In this document: positions 11,648 to 22,824 of the stretch, piece by piece
Numbering within the stretch: the stretch's first letter is position 1
Layout of the letters: each line of letters begins with the position of its first letter
Origin: Melieria omissa
Taxonomy: Eukaryota > Arthropoda > Insecta > Diptera > Ulidiidae
Reading direction: 5' to 3'
NCBI GenBank assembly: GCA_963971225.1
Contig: OZ020268.1
Span: forward strand, 43,345,348 to 43,409,347
DNA: 64,000 nucleotides
The notes under the pieces: generated by a model
Database searches by the model: none
What the model was told of the DNA's origin: nothing
What the model saw: only the letters and a program-made list of their open reading frames with translations
Translations under genes and position numbers: made by a program

Positions 11648-11655
11648 GTTTCAAC

Positions 11656-13574
11656 ATTGCACATTGCGAATTGAAGAAAAGCAAGCACAGTGCATTTACA
11701 TATACACACACACATACACATTTTTTATATACTTGTGTGTGTGTGTGGTCGCCGGTTGGACTTTTTGTCAATTTGGTCTCGTGCTGGATATGTCAACAGT
11801 GAACACGACACACATATTTGTATATAGACAGACAAGCCAACAAGACAGCAAGCGACTGTCAACCGCTGCCTGGACAGCAACTTTGCATTGGCATTGGATA
11901 CATTCGCTGTCGTAGTTGTTGTAAGCTGCAGTGCAACACTGGTGGAAAACACTTGGTGCAAAAATAACTCGATGTTTCATTGTGCGGGGTGTGGTGTCTT
12001 CGATTCTCGACGGTGCTCGAAAGTACATAAACAGGGCTTAAGTGACATAGAGATTCAGGAATTAATGTTTTTCAAGCAAGGGAATGGAATCAACAGTGAG
12101 CCAATGGGACAAAGAAGTTTGAAAGGATTTTAAGTGGATTGGCAATTTTTCGTATATTTTTACAGTTCCATGAAATGTTTATTGAATTATGTGAACAAAA
12201 ATCAAAACCTTTTCGTATGCGAAAAATATTGATTTGTTTCAACTTAGTCTCACCACCTCAAGTTTAAAACATTCACTCAAACCCAATCATTCCATACACC
12301 CACCAGCCCTACGACAACTCTTCTTCTCTTCTTCTCTTCTTCTTTTTTCTCTGACTCTCACTTCAAGTAAGAGTAAAGCATCGTTTATTTGTTGGTAGCA
12401 AATTTCTCGTGCTGCTCATTACCCACACGCCAGGCCCAACAACACCAGCACCAAAATGAGATCTCGAATAGGCGCAACACTTGTTCCCACATAAATAAAA
12501 GCCCCAACAAGTCTATAAATTCAATTAAAGCGCACCAAATGCAGTTTTAATTGAAAGACAAACATGCGCCGCCAGCTATTTGGCCACGCCAACCCTTGCA
12601 ACCAACCCAGTAAATCATACAAAATCCGCTGCCAGCGCAACATTTGACATTGAAATCTGCAGCGAGCCGCGTAAATGCGTTCAAATGCCGCGTTTTTCGC
12701 ACCAAACCCTCGTACCTCCGCCCATCCCGCGCGCAGCAGCTCACCTCAACCCCAACGCGTTAGTCTGTCTGTCTGTTTGTCAGTCAGTGTGTGCTTGCTT
12801 GTTTGTTTGTTTGTTTATGGTTGGCAAATGGCGCCAACATGTTGCATGCAATTGACACAATTTCGCGCGTAATGCAGCCTCAGCGCTGCCCGCAAGAGGC
12901 TTACATGCCACCGCTACACGACCCCAAACTGAACCTTTCCGCCGTACTCGCAAAATTGTATCAATGACCGCGAAATTTCGACCAATAGACAACGAGCCCG
13001 CTGACCGTGCAACCGTCCGGCTGCGTGGCTGTCCGTGCCACATGCACAACACCGCAACTGTAAGCGGCACATGCGGCCGCGGAGTGTGGCGCAGTGGTGT
13101 GTGTTGGGCATTTGGTGAAAGCTGCAATTGATATGAACCGAACAACAACAACAACCACAACAATAGCAGCAAGCAGCAAATGAGAAATGTGCGTCGCGTC
13201 ATTGCCACAGTAGCGACAGCTAAAACAACAACAATGGCGAAATAACAACTCAAACGCCCCCAACACGAAGCAGCAGCAACAATTGCATATGCGGCGAATT
13301 TGCAACAGTTGCCCCCGGAAGAGTTAATGATAGCCAGCGCATTTTGCATTTCAACCAGTCGTCGCCGAAACGATGGCGGGGAGGTAGGTGTACGAGTGGG
13401 AGTTGGGCGAAAAGCAGCAAAAACAAGGGGAAACACCGATAGCCAAACAAACAACAAACCGCAACAGATGCAAACAACAGACATTAACACGCATACAATT
13501 GCATACGTAAACGCATGCTAGGGTGGTCCGTATTTTCGGAGGCATGATTCGAGTGCACTGATTCCAAGCCATGG
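11656..13574. other. intron sequence, no gene seen
   Basis: It contains a GTCTGTCTGTCTGT/TTTG tetranucleotide-like tract (about 12763-12817) and CAA/CAG clusters at about 13139-13290. A 236-codon - strand frame (12780-13490) is a by-product of these repeats, with leucine, valine and cysteine runs and no domain. Confidence 0.65.
12763..12817. repeat. GTCT / TTTG tetranucleotide repeat tract
   Basis: GTCT units, then GTCA, then GCTTGTTTGTTTGTTTG. A similar TGTC tract occurs at about 31832-31858. Confidence 0.8.
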
Positions 13575-13582
13575 TAACATGC

Positions 13583-13736
13583 CAGGCGCGGATTCAGATA
13601 AATATTTTGGGGGGTGGTTTCAAAAAGTAATTTTTTAATATTTATAAAATGCCTTTTAATTTGTGTGTAATTTTATAGTCGATTCAAATATTTCGGCGGG
13701 GGTTTCAACCCTTGAACCCCCCTGAATCCGCCACTG
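13583..13736 (-). mobile_element. hAT-type MITE (154 bp), copy 2
   Basis: Exactly the length of copy 1 and in opposite orientation. The ends are CAGGCGCGGATTC and GAATCCGCCACTG. The flanking octamers TAACATGC (13575-13582) and GAACATGC (13737-13744) agree at 7 of 8 positions. The shared core is seen here as its complement, TTTTAATTTGTGTGTAATTT. Confidence 0.92.
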
Positions 13737-13744
13737 GAACATGC

Positions 13745-15540
13745 CAAACTCAGTTTAAAATTTCCGCACTTGAAAACACACAAAATTCATATTGAAAGAG
13801 GACCAACCCACAACAATTGCGTCGTATTTCGGTTTGTTTTATCTAAGGACTGCAACTAATCAAGGACATTTCAAGCATAACTCTAATGAAATGTTTTCTG
13901 AAAACTGCATAAGAGATGTTCTGTAAAGATCTTTCGAGGTCATGGTTAGTCTTATCCCTTTTAAGGTAAATCAAACAAGTTCGAATCTGTAGTCGTTTCA
14001 TTCGTCAAATTTCACATTTTTGACATTGTTTGATTTTTGATGCTTAAACCGTTAGTCCAACAGTCGTCGGCAGTCGTCATCACAAAATTCGAGGATCAAA
14101 AATTCACTACTATACGCCACTAAAACGCACCCCACAATTACAACAATAACAATAAAAACAAATTCACGTGTGTTAGTGCGTGGACAGTCGTCTCCGCTGC
14201 CGACAGCGCGAAAATGTTGAATTCACTGCTACATGTGGCGCTGTTGTTGCTGTTTTTTATTGTCATTGCTGCCGTTGGCCTTCATTGTGAAGGTCAACAT
14301 GGGGTTATAGGCCGCGTTATATGTATGTATGCACACAATAACCAACAACAATGTGCACTGTCAACCACAGTGATTATTTGAATTTGGCAGGTTGTGCGGC
14401 TTTTCAGAAAAAAAATGTTAACAGACACACATATTTTTTGTGTCTTTCTTCCGCTCTACAAAAAATTCAAAAATGCAGCGAGCAAGGAGTGTCTGTCTGC
14501 TGTTGTAACTGTGTCGAAGTCAGGGAAGAGACGATGCGATTTGATGGTTTAACTGCTCCTTCAACACTCCCACAACAACCCAAAAGCTATGCCAAACTAT
14601 ATGGACTTTTTTAATATAATGAATTTAACTTTTCATTTCCCTAAAAAATGTTGATGAAATTTTCAACTCTTTCTTAGAGATTAAAAACAATGAGTAGCTA
14701 AGTTTTCATCAACTATTATTTCCTGTTACTTTGTTTTACGAAACTCACTTTTAAATACGAATCGGCATCTTTTTCTAAGCCAAATTCATTATGCTAATTT
14801 TATTAAATCACGTGACTGGTGATATTCAAAGGCCAGCAAGACACACACAAAGCCTTTGTTTGCACCTTAACCTGAAGCTGACTGCATAGCAGATATTGAA
14901 AACGCCACACCTCCTTCTCGCTTCTTTGCCAGAATAACGAGCATAGAAGAAAGCAAACAGTGGCCTTAAGTCAACACAAAACGGATGCGCTTATTAGATG
15001 AATGGAAAATCCTTTTTTCTATACAAATACTACGTTCACTTACACAAGCACACGCAAATCCAAACACACATGTGTGCGAACTACGCACACACAAACACAA
15101 ACCGTCACAGGACGCATTCTTATACCTGGCTGATACCCCACAAATAATAATGCATATTTAATTAGGACTAATTAACCTAAAGGCTGCAACTAGAATTTTG
15201 TATGCGGTAGCAGGGTGAAGCGATGCATACAGGGTGTCCGCACCACTAATCAGGGTTTTATTAGTGCTAATAATAGCGGCATTTGTAGTGGGCGCAATGG
15301 AAATAGTCGTTCTGGTGGTAATCGCTCATATGCGCCTACAACTATGCAATGCAAAGTGGTTGCAATCCAACAATGGATGGCACAGCACACAGCAGCAAAG
15401 GAAAAACAAGCACTGAATATTTACTAATTACCAGCCGACTGCAAGTCATTGAAATTTACGCAAATAATTACGCCAAAGAATCAGCCAGAGTTAGTCTAGG
15501 TTGTGGCTTTTAAGAATTTAAGAGGTCCTAGCTATCTAAA
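13745..15540. other. intron sequence with one weak small-ORF candidate
   Basis: Apart from the short frame at 14214-14381 nothing gene-like is visible. CA/TG-rich microsatellite-like sequence lies at 15040-15100. Short frames at 14351-14614 and 15215-15427 have no domain. Confidence 0.55.
14214..14381 (+). CDS. possible small secreted-peptide ORF or signal-peptide exon (55 codons)
   Basis: The frame starts at an ATG in a good fly context (GCGAAAATG) and ends at a TGA. Its N-terminus, MLNSLLHVALLLLFFIVI followed by AAVGLHCEG, is a textbook signal-peptide shape: short polar n-region, leucine-rich core, small residues, then a cysteine. The rest is short and featureless, with a QQQ from a CAA repeat. 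A splice from around 14286 into the cysteine-rich frame starting near 14391 is conceivable but unsupported. It would be a gene nested in the cut intron. Chance is a serious alternative because leucine-rich cores arise easily from TTG/CTG repeats. Confidence 0.2.
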   Translation: MLNSLLHVALLLLFFIVIAAVGLHCEGQHGVIGRVICMYAHNNQQQCALSTTVII

Positions 15541-15546
15541 ACCACA

Positions 15547-15770
15547 AGGTAAGGTAAGGTTGGGTAAGACGGGCGGCTTGCTGGTTATCAGCAAATACAC
15601 TCGGATGCCCCAAAGGCCCATTGTGATGCCCTATGAGAGTGTGGCAAGCCCTTGTCATCCTGTATTCGGTGCTGGCTGAAACCAACTTGAGCGTCGAATG
15701 AATCTGACAATATCCTTCAGTGGCGTGGTACAAACCAAGCCCAAATCGCCCAAAAAATGAATGCAGATTT
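15547..15770 (-). mobile_element. retroposon fragment sharing a 3' tail with the SINEs of this window
   Basis: On the + strand it begins with the pentamer array AAGGTAAGGTAAGGTTGGG. It then has ACACTCGGATGCCC and AGGCCCATTGTGATGCC. The SINE at 30628-31020 shows GGTTGGTTGG, ACACTTAGGCC and GGGCCCGTTGTGATACC in the same order and strand. The shared tail suggests mobilisation by one LINE machinery. The body beyond about 15640 does not match the SINE, and the inner boundary is a guess. Confidence 0.5.
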
Positions 15771-17626
15771 AAAGCAAATTTTAAGTTCTCTTCAATTCTA
15801 AAGCACAAAGAGGCACCCAAGGAAATCTAAAGTTTTTCGTCTCTTTCGCTGAAAACTGCAATCGAATTGCCAGATTGTAAAAGACAAAACTAGACCTAAC
15901 CCATTTATTAAAGATTCCTATAATCCCGATGTAAAAATCATTTGATAGTTTGCTTTGGACACGTTTGCCCAAAGTCTCAAAATGCCAAATGAATGCATCT
16001 CTCTTGCCTTGTCCACTTATTAAACATTAACAGGCACCAACTTCTTCTATTCATACAAATAAAGCCCGAAAACATCAGTGATAGGAGTTAAACGTTGGTA
16101 GTAGGGCCAGTCATTTTTAAAGCTCCACGCAATGACTTTAGACTTTAGACATTTTGTGCTGCTGAGATACATTAATGTGTGTGTGTTTTTTTCTAACCGT
16201 CACTCCCCTTCTCCCCCAACACCGCATACATCGAGCGTAAATGGCCCAAATTAGTTGAAGCGTGAGGCGCGCAATAAAAACAACCAAAAGGGTCCAACAA
16301 AATTTGACTAAACATTTTCCACAAAAAATATAAAATTAAATGCTACCCTTTTCTGCCTCCTCCTCCTACTCCTCCTACTATCCGTTATTGTCCATTTTTC
16401 TCGCTTGCTGAAAAATGTTGTAATAATTTTTTGGGCTTATCCTTATTATTACATATGCCCACATATCCTTTTTCATATACATCCACTACATACATACACC
16501 TCCACACATACATAGGTTGACGTGTATATTTGCACAGGTTTCTTATTGTTGTTGTTGTAATACAAATACATCAAAAATTAACGCGCACATGTGACCCTTT
16601 TTCTTCTTCTTTTATGAACAAAGCGCCGAGGGTGAAAGCCACCGGTTAACGGAAAGGACATGTGGGCAGTTGGCGTGGAATGGGTATGGGACATGGCGCA
16701 TGGAAAGTACAACACATTAGCTGCGAGACTCAAATTCTGAGCTTTTTAGAGCATTCTAATATTTTTCATTAGAATTGCCACTTTTAAGCGCTGCAAACAA
16801 TGGACAACGTCGCTCAGCAGCACAGCTCAGTACAGCAACGAGCAACGGGCAACCACAGCAATGTGCAAAGCACAATAAAAATGCGAACGCGCCAACCAAA
16901 TGTCCTTTTTCTGGTACATTTTGTGTACACAAAATTTTGATGATTAGTATTTGTTGTTTTTGTTACGTTAAAAAGGGTACAAATGCGGATAAAGCAGGAA
17001 ATTGATCGGTTGAAAAAAAAACAAAACAACAGAAATGTGGGTTCTACGTGGCGTATGAGTAATGGTCAATTTTTAATACCCATTCACATTGCTTGAATGT
17101 TTGATAAGCTGGCAAAAATTAGAATTTTCTGGGGTTTTTGCTATTGATTAGACATGTGTGTGGGTGCATGTGATGTAGATTTATATAAATGAACACAAAG
17201 ATAAGCAAAGCATGTTTGCCGTTTGTTGGCTTAATAAATGTAAATGAGTTTTTCATGCAGCTGACTTTGAAAGAAACAATGAATCGACTTTTTGTAGTAA
17301 TACAAACTAAATGCATAGAAATATTTACCATTCCATTCCTAAAAGCTAATGAAGCTTTAGGGTTTCATTATTAATTAAAGGTGCTTCGTCCATTCATTAA
17401 TTTCATGCACTCTGAACATTACCTACGAATGTAGCTTGTCAAATAATAAATGGCCGAACTTTCAATTTACTAGTGAAGTATGAAATTTTTGCAATTTTCT
17501 TATTTTTATACAAATTCCTCCATTTTGTTCAAAGACTCTTCGTTCGCATCGTTGCTCGCTCATCGAAATCAATATGTCTTGATCGCTAACTGTTCTCAGT
17601 ACTGTAGCTGCAATTCATTTATTTAT

Positions 17627-17710
17627 TTAATAATATTTCTTAATACTTCAAATATTATATAAATTCTTAATATATATCTTAATACGTTATATAAATTCTT
17701 AATACTTAGA
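17627..17710. repeat. AT-rich short tandem repeat
   Basis: Variants of TTCTTAATAC and TTATATAAATTCTTAATA recur three to four times with a period near 26-30 bp. Confidence 0.65.
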
Positions 17711-18434
17711 AAATAAATTAAATGTAAGCAAAGCGCCCTCACTGTCTTTAATTATCTGATTGACTTTTGACTGGTACTGGACTTGATGAAAGGTATATCA
17801 TTCATTACTAATTGTTATACGATTCATCGAGATCCAGCCAACTTTTTATTAAATCAATAAAGCGAGAGCACCCAACCGCTATATCACTTTATTTTAATCT
17901 TCATTTTAAGCATTTCTCAGCTCAAACATTCTTTGCTTTTGTTCTACGCAAAGTTTTTATATACCTGTATGTATGTATGTAAAGTTTAAATGCGCAAACT
18001 TGTTCGAAATTTCAATCAAAATTTCCAATCAATGTCAATTCATTATACCTTAACAACAAACCATGCACAATCACAAAACCAACCCCAACCTCAACCTTAA
18101 CCCCAACTACGTTCCTTCCACCATTCCTTTAACAACTAATTTTATTTTCGCCCATTTAATTTTCTCCTTAACCGCCACTACTTTCCCCCAACTCTTCCTC
18201 CTCTTACGGTAATCAAAATCGACGTTCACCAAATCTCAACAAGCTTCCCAAAATATCTTTCCATCCTTCAAGCCTCCGCACAGGCCTCCAGTCATTGAAC
18301 AGCCAACTGCCTGTAACGCACCTCTTGCCACTCTCGCCTACCTGCACATCTTCTGACGCCCTCACCACCAAAGCGCATATCGAACCGTTGCCATCAATCC
18401 ATGGGGCCCAACATTCGTACAAACACCAATCAAC

Positions 18435-18453
18435 TCACACACACACACACACA
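18435..18453. repeat. CA microsatellite
   Basis: About nine uninterrupted CA units followed by a CATACACG variant. Confidence 0.85.
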
Positions 18454-21400
18454 TACACGTACAACCCAAACATTGTATATATGCGCCGAGTGCACGCGGC
18501 TGCGTCTGGGGGGAAATCGAAAAACATTTCGTGTATTAAAACCGAAACGAATTAATTTAATTAATTACAATCATGTCTTATTAGATCGAAAGACGTCTTC
18601 TTGGATTTGGTGTGCAAAGGCGGCAGCAGTCGGTATTCGGAGTGTCAAATGCTTGCGTCACGTCAAAGAGTTAGATATCGAAATCGAGGGTGGTATGTGA
18701 TGCGCCGAGTGCCGTGTGCCGTCTGCCCACCTACAAGCACATCAGCAACACAAACAACAACTGCGACAACAACAACAAGAATGACAACAACAACAACAAC
18801 GAAACCAACGGCAAATTGTATGCGCACATCATTTATAAATGCCTGATTTGTTATTTACAAAATGACAACAAAACGAACGACAAAATTCCAGTCAACCGCC
18901 CGAAAGCCTGCCACCCCCCACCCCCACCCCCTGAGCACACCCGCGCAAACCATGCCTTCCAGTTGCCTATCCAACAAACGGTCGCATGGCGCACATTGCC
19001 AGTTCGATAAGATGAAAAACACTGCTTGAGGACTTTTTGATTATAAAGCAACAAAATTTCCCGGAGGAGCGAGAGTGAGCGCTCACGCTGTCGCATCTGC
19101 TTGGGAACTGTGTGTGTGTTTGTGTGCCTGCTGAAACTGTAAGCAAACGTTACGGACGCTATTTCGATTTGTGGGCATTGATTGGGTGGAGTGTGCGAAT
19201 GGTCGGATGACGCTGGATGATGGTGATTAAGCAAGCGTGCTCGGAGTGGGAGTGCGGCAAACGAAATGAAGCGCGCGCAAGTGTGCTCAAAAATCGAAAT
19301 GTAAAAGATTGTCACATCAATTTGCTATGTCAAATGAATGACAAATGAAAAGGGTACTCACTCAAACTCAAACTCACACACACACCCGCACTCTTCTACT
19401 CGAAAACTTGAAAATGGTGCAATCGTCTCGTCAGCAACAAATGGGTGAGCAATGACTTGGAGTAAAGTTTTTCTTTGGGCGGAATTAGCCGGCGGAAGAT
19501 TTGGGGATAACTTAATGAAAGAGTTGAGGCATAGCGAAGCCTGATGATTGGCGGCTATGGAAGAAGCCTGAAAGATATGAACCTGACATTGGTGTCAATC
19601 GAAAGAAACAGAAATATGTTTTAGGTATTCTTCAAATATAATAAAATAGAAATGCTACTTAGTATTAGTAAACCTAAGTTAACAAAATTTAAAAAAATAT
19701 AAAGTAAATTATATGTAATTTGGCCACAAGACTGCATATGTGCACACTTCAAGGCAATTTTTGTGCCAAACCAACAAATACTCGAATCGTACGTAAGCAA
19801 CAAATGTCTATGTCGTGTTGTGCGTTGTTTGCCGATAAACTTGAGTATGTGTTAATGTGCTTCCTCATTGTATTTGCTAATAAACATAAAAATTCACAAA
19901 CAATTAAACAGTCAAAATACAAACAAAAACAAGAAAAGCCGAACCGCGCGACACACGAATAGGCAAAAATATCAAACTATGCCAATAAAACCGCAGCAAT
20001 GAGAAACGAAAAGCACACACAACGCACACAACACACAGCAAAGTGGGCAGGGAAATCAGCGCAAAAAATCAAAACAAAAAATTGTACAACAAAAACGAAA
20101 CGAAGACAAAGGAAAAACAATTGCGGTGAAGTAAAAATACCATAACGAAAAACAATTGAATTGCAATGAACGGCAACGGCAACGGCGATGACGATGACAA
20201 CCACAACGCCGAAACTTAACATAAACTACCACAACAACGCCAGCGACAATGGTCATAACACTGAAAGCAACAACAACAAATACAACAGTCATATCGAAAT
20301 AGCAAAAATTTGCATATGAAAACACAAAGCTGACGTACGGACGTACGGACGGAGCGGAGCGAAGAGATGGACGAATCGGCAGTCAAGTGAAGAAGCGGAC
20401 AGACTAGAGCGACGCAAAACGAGCGCAACGCGCGACAGGCGCGGAAAGTTGGCACAAAACGCGCTACACTGCCAATTAATCAAGAAATTCTTAAATAATT
20501 ATTTGCCTATTTTTATTAGTGAACACAAAATGCAGACAATAACTACAACAGCAACAACAATCACATGCAGCTAACAAAAGACTCTGCCAAAGCCAACAAC
20601 AACAGCGAGACAGCAGCAACAAAACTGTAAACGAAGCACTCATCGACCGTTGGAGTGTAAATGCTGTAATGGCATGTAAATAAAAGACGCGCTGGCCTCC
20701 GCCCCGCCCCTCCCGAAATAGACCACAGCGAGCCGGGCATTCGAGCTATATGAAGCATCAGCAGATAGATGAGGCGTGCAGCGTCGCCGTCGCCGTCGTC
20801 ATCGCCGCAGACAGAGATGCACATACACAGATACACTCGTACACAGGCATAGGTACAAATAACGGGAATGCTGTAAAAAAGAATCTCACGAACTGGCCTG
20901 GCGCGCACCAAACACAAAAGCAGGAGAAACACAGGAGCAGCAGCGCGGGGTGAGCTGGTGTTAAGATTTTATATGAATTGTCTGCGCGACTGTGGTTTGA
21001 TAATGTTTAGAAAATTAATTAATGAACCCAAGTGGCGGATAGTCGGGCAGCAGCAGCAGACACATGCGAACGAAGGAGTCAGCGAGCCGCGGCAGCGCGG
21101 CCCCAAATCGAATTGCATGCGAGACAATGACGCGGAGACATTGTACTTTTTACTATATAGTGGCGATGGCGATGGCGTGTGCTGTGTTAAAAATACAAAC
21201 TTTGCGAAAATCATTTTATCGGCAAAAAATAACAAATCAACATTAAACATTTCAACACACACACAAACATATGCGAAATGCAAGGGGAGCGACGGCCTGC
21301 AGCCGAGAGAAGTCGCACAGAAATGCGCGACCCAATATGTGTGTTCGGGCGGAATTTATAGCGAAAAACTGAAACGAGCAAAAAGCCAGCAGCGACATAC

Positions 21401-22181
21401 AATAAATTGTCGATGACAAATGCCAGCAATGCAGCAACATTGTGTCGGTGTGTGTGTGTGCATGCGAGGACAAAGCAGCAGCTAATGACAGCGTCTTCGA
21501 CAAACAAAAAATTGTACTCAATTTTCGTTGAATGTTTGTCTACTTTCGCCTAAGATTTGTAGTACATAAGTAGTCGTTGTGTTGCAGTGGCGGTCTTTGA
21601 AGTGTGCGTTCAGCAGCGGTGCTTGTCAATCATAAATTGACAACCGACTTGAGAGCACCGAAACTGTGCCAACGAACTCAACTCTCAGCCGTCGCATATC
21701 CACAAGCGGGGCTAATGAGTAGGAATTTTCTTCCATGAGATTAAGCAGTGGAAATGATAAGTAATTTGTGTGGAGTTTGCATGCAGTTTTCACGAAAAGT
21801 TTATCCAAATATGTATCGATTAGATTGGGTTATACGATTATCGATTGATTTCCATAGAGCGCTTGGCTTGAATTAGTTATGATGATTCTGATACGCTGAC
21901 GATTCGGTTTCTTTGGTAACATTTTTTGTTTCATAGCCATAGCACAGTTCAGAAACCATAGCTTCATAATCAAATTTCTGCAATGTCTTAATTTCGCATC
22001 TTCTGCAACCGTTTCACTTTTAACTCGAAATTCGCTCGGCTGCTGCCGATTTGAAAGCGAAATTCTACACAATTGCAGCATCAAACGTCACTTGATACCA
22101 ACAATCAAAACACATATGCAACACATAGTCAACACATACGCCAACATACATACATACATTTTTCGGACTGGGATATGTTAA

Positions 22182-22820
22182 CCCTTTCGCTACAGATTTT
22201 TACTGGGGAAAGTTAATTTTAAATTTTACGTTTTATGCAACAATCCATAAGACATTTTTTTATTTTTATACTCGGACCCTGTATTTTAGACTGTTTTTCT
22301 ATGAGAGCAACCACATCGTTGTGGCTGTAATAATTACTTAAACATAAAACTTTTTACACATAACGAAAATTTGAATATTTCTTCATTTACTTCAGCCAAA
22401 TTAAAACAAAAGTATCTAAATTGAAAGAAATCGTCAAATAAAAAAGTTATCTGAAGTTGTATGCTTCTTCTTCCTTTACTATGTCAAGATATACCATTAA
22501 AAAACGTATACTTCTCTTCTCTAATCTTAAATAACTTAACTTAAAGGCATTAAAGGTATCTAAATTGAAAGAAAACGTCACACTAAAAAGTTATCTTTAG
22601 GTTTATGCTTCTTCTTCCTTTACTATGTCAAGATATACCATTAAAAAAACGCATATACTTCTCTTCTCTAAACTTAAATATTCAGTTTATTAATTTCGTA
22701 TTTTTGCTAAAACTTCAAACTATTCTAAGGACCAATAAAAAAATCTATTCTTGCAACCATAGAGGATGTAGACATCCACAAAGTAGCATGTTGCCATAAG
22801 GCAACAAAATAGCGAAAGGG
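22182..22820 (+). mobile_element. piggyBac-type MITE, family 1 (CCCTTTCGCTA), copy 1, with internal duplication
   Basis: TTAA lies immediately outside both ends (22178-22181 and 22821-22824), and the 11-bp inverted repeats are CCCTTTCGCTA. TTAA plus CCC/GGG termini is the piggyBac signature. The element is 639 bp with no transposase frame. It contains a tandem duplication of about 144 bp: the block starting GTATCTAAATTGAAAG at 22412 recurs from 22556. This accounts for most of its extra length over the 500-bp copy at 41092-41591. Confidence 0.92.
22412..22690 (+). repeat. 144-bp-period tandem duplication inside the piggyBac-type MITE
   Basis: Unit 1 starts at 22412 and unit 2 at 22556. Both contain GCTTCTTCTTCCTTTACTAT and GATATACCATTAAAAAA. 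The units differ by scattered substitutions, so the duplication is not brand new. Confidence 0.88.
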
Positions 22821-22824
22821 TTAA

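Larger units (their letters stand above)
15800..22177. other. intron sequence, no gene or transposon recognised
   Basis: This 6.4 kb stretch has microsatellites (AC repeat near 18435, CAA clusters at 18745-18810 and 20160-20280), a small AT-rich tandem repeat at 17627-17710, and a C-rich run near 18910-18935. Frames on both strands translate to low-complexity or domain-free sequence. Nothing else was recognised. Confidence 0.6.

Noticed and set aside
12780..13490. 236-codon - strand open frame
   Set aside because: Made largely of CAA/CAG repeats read in another frame, giving leucine, valine and cysteine runs. Several overlapping frames show the same pattern.
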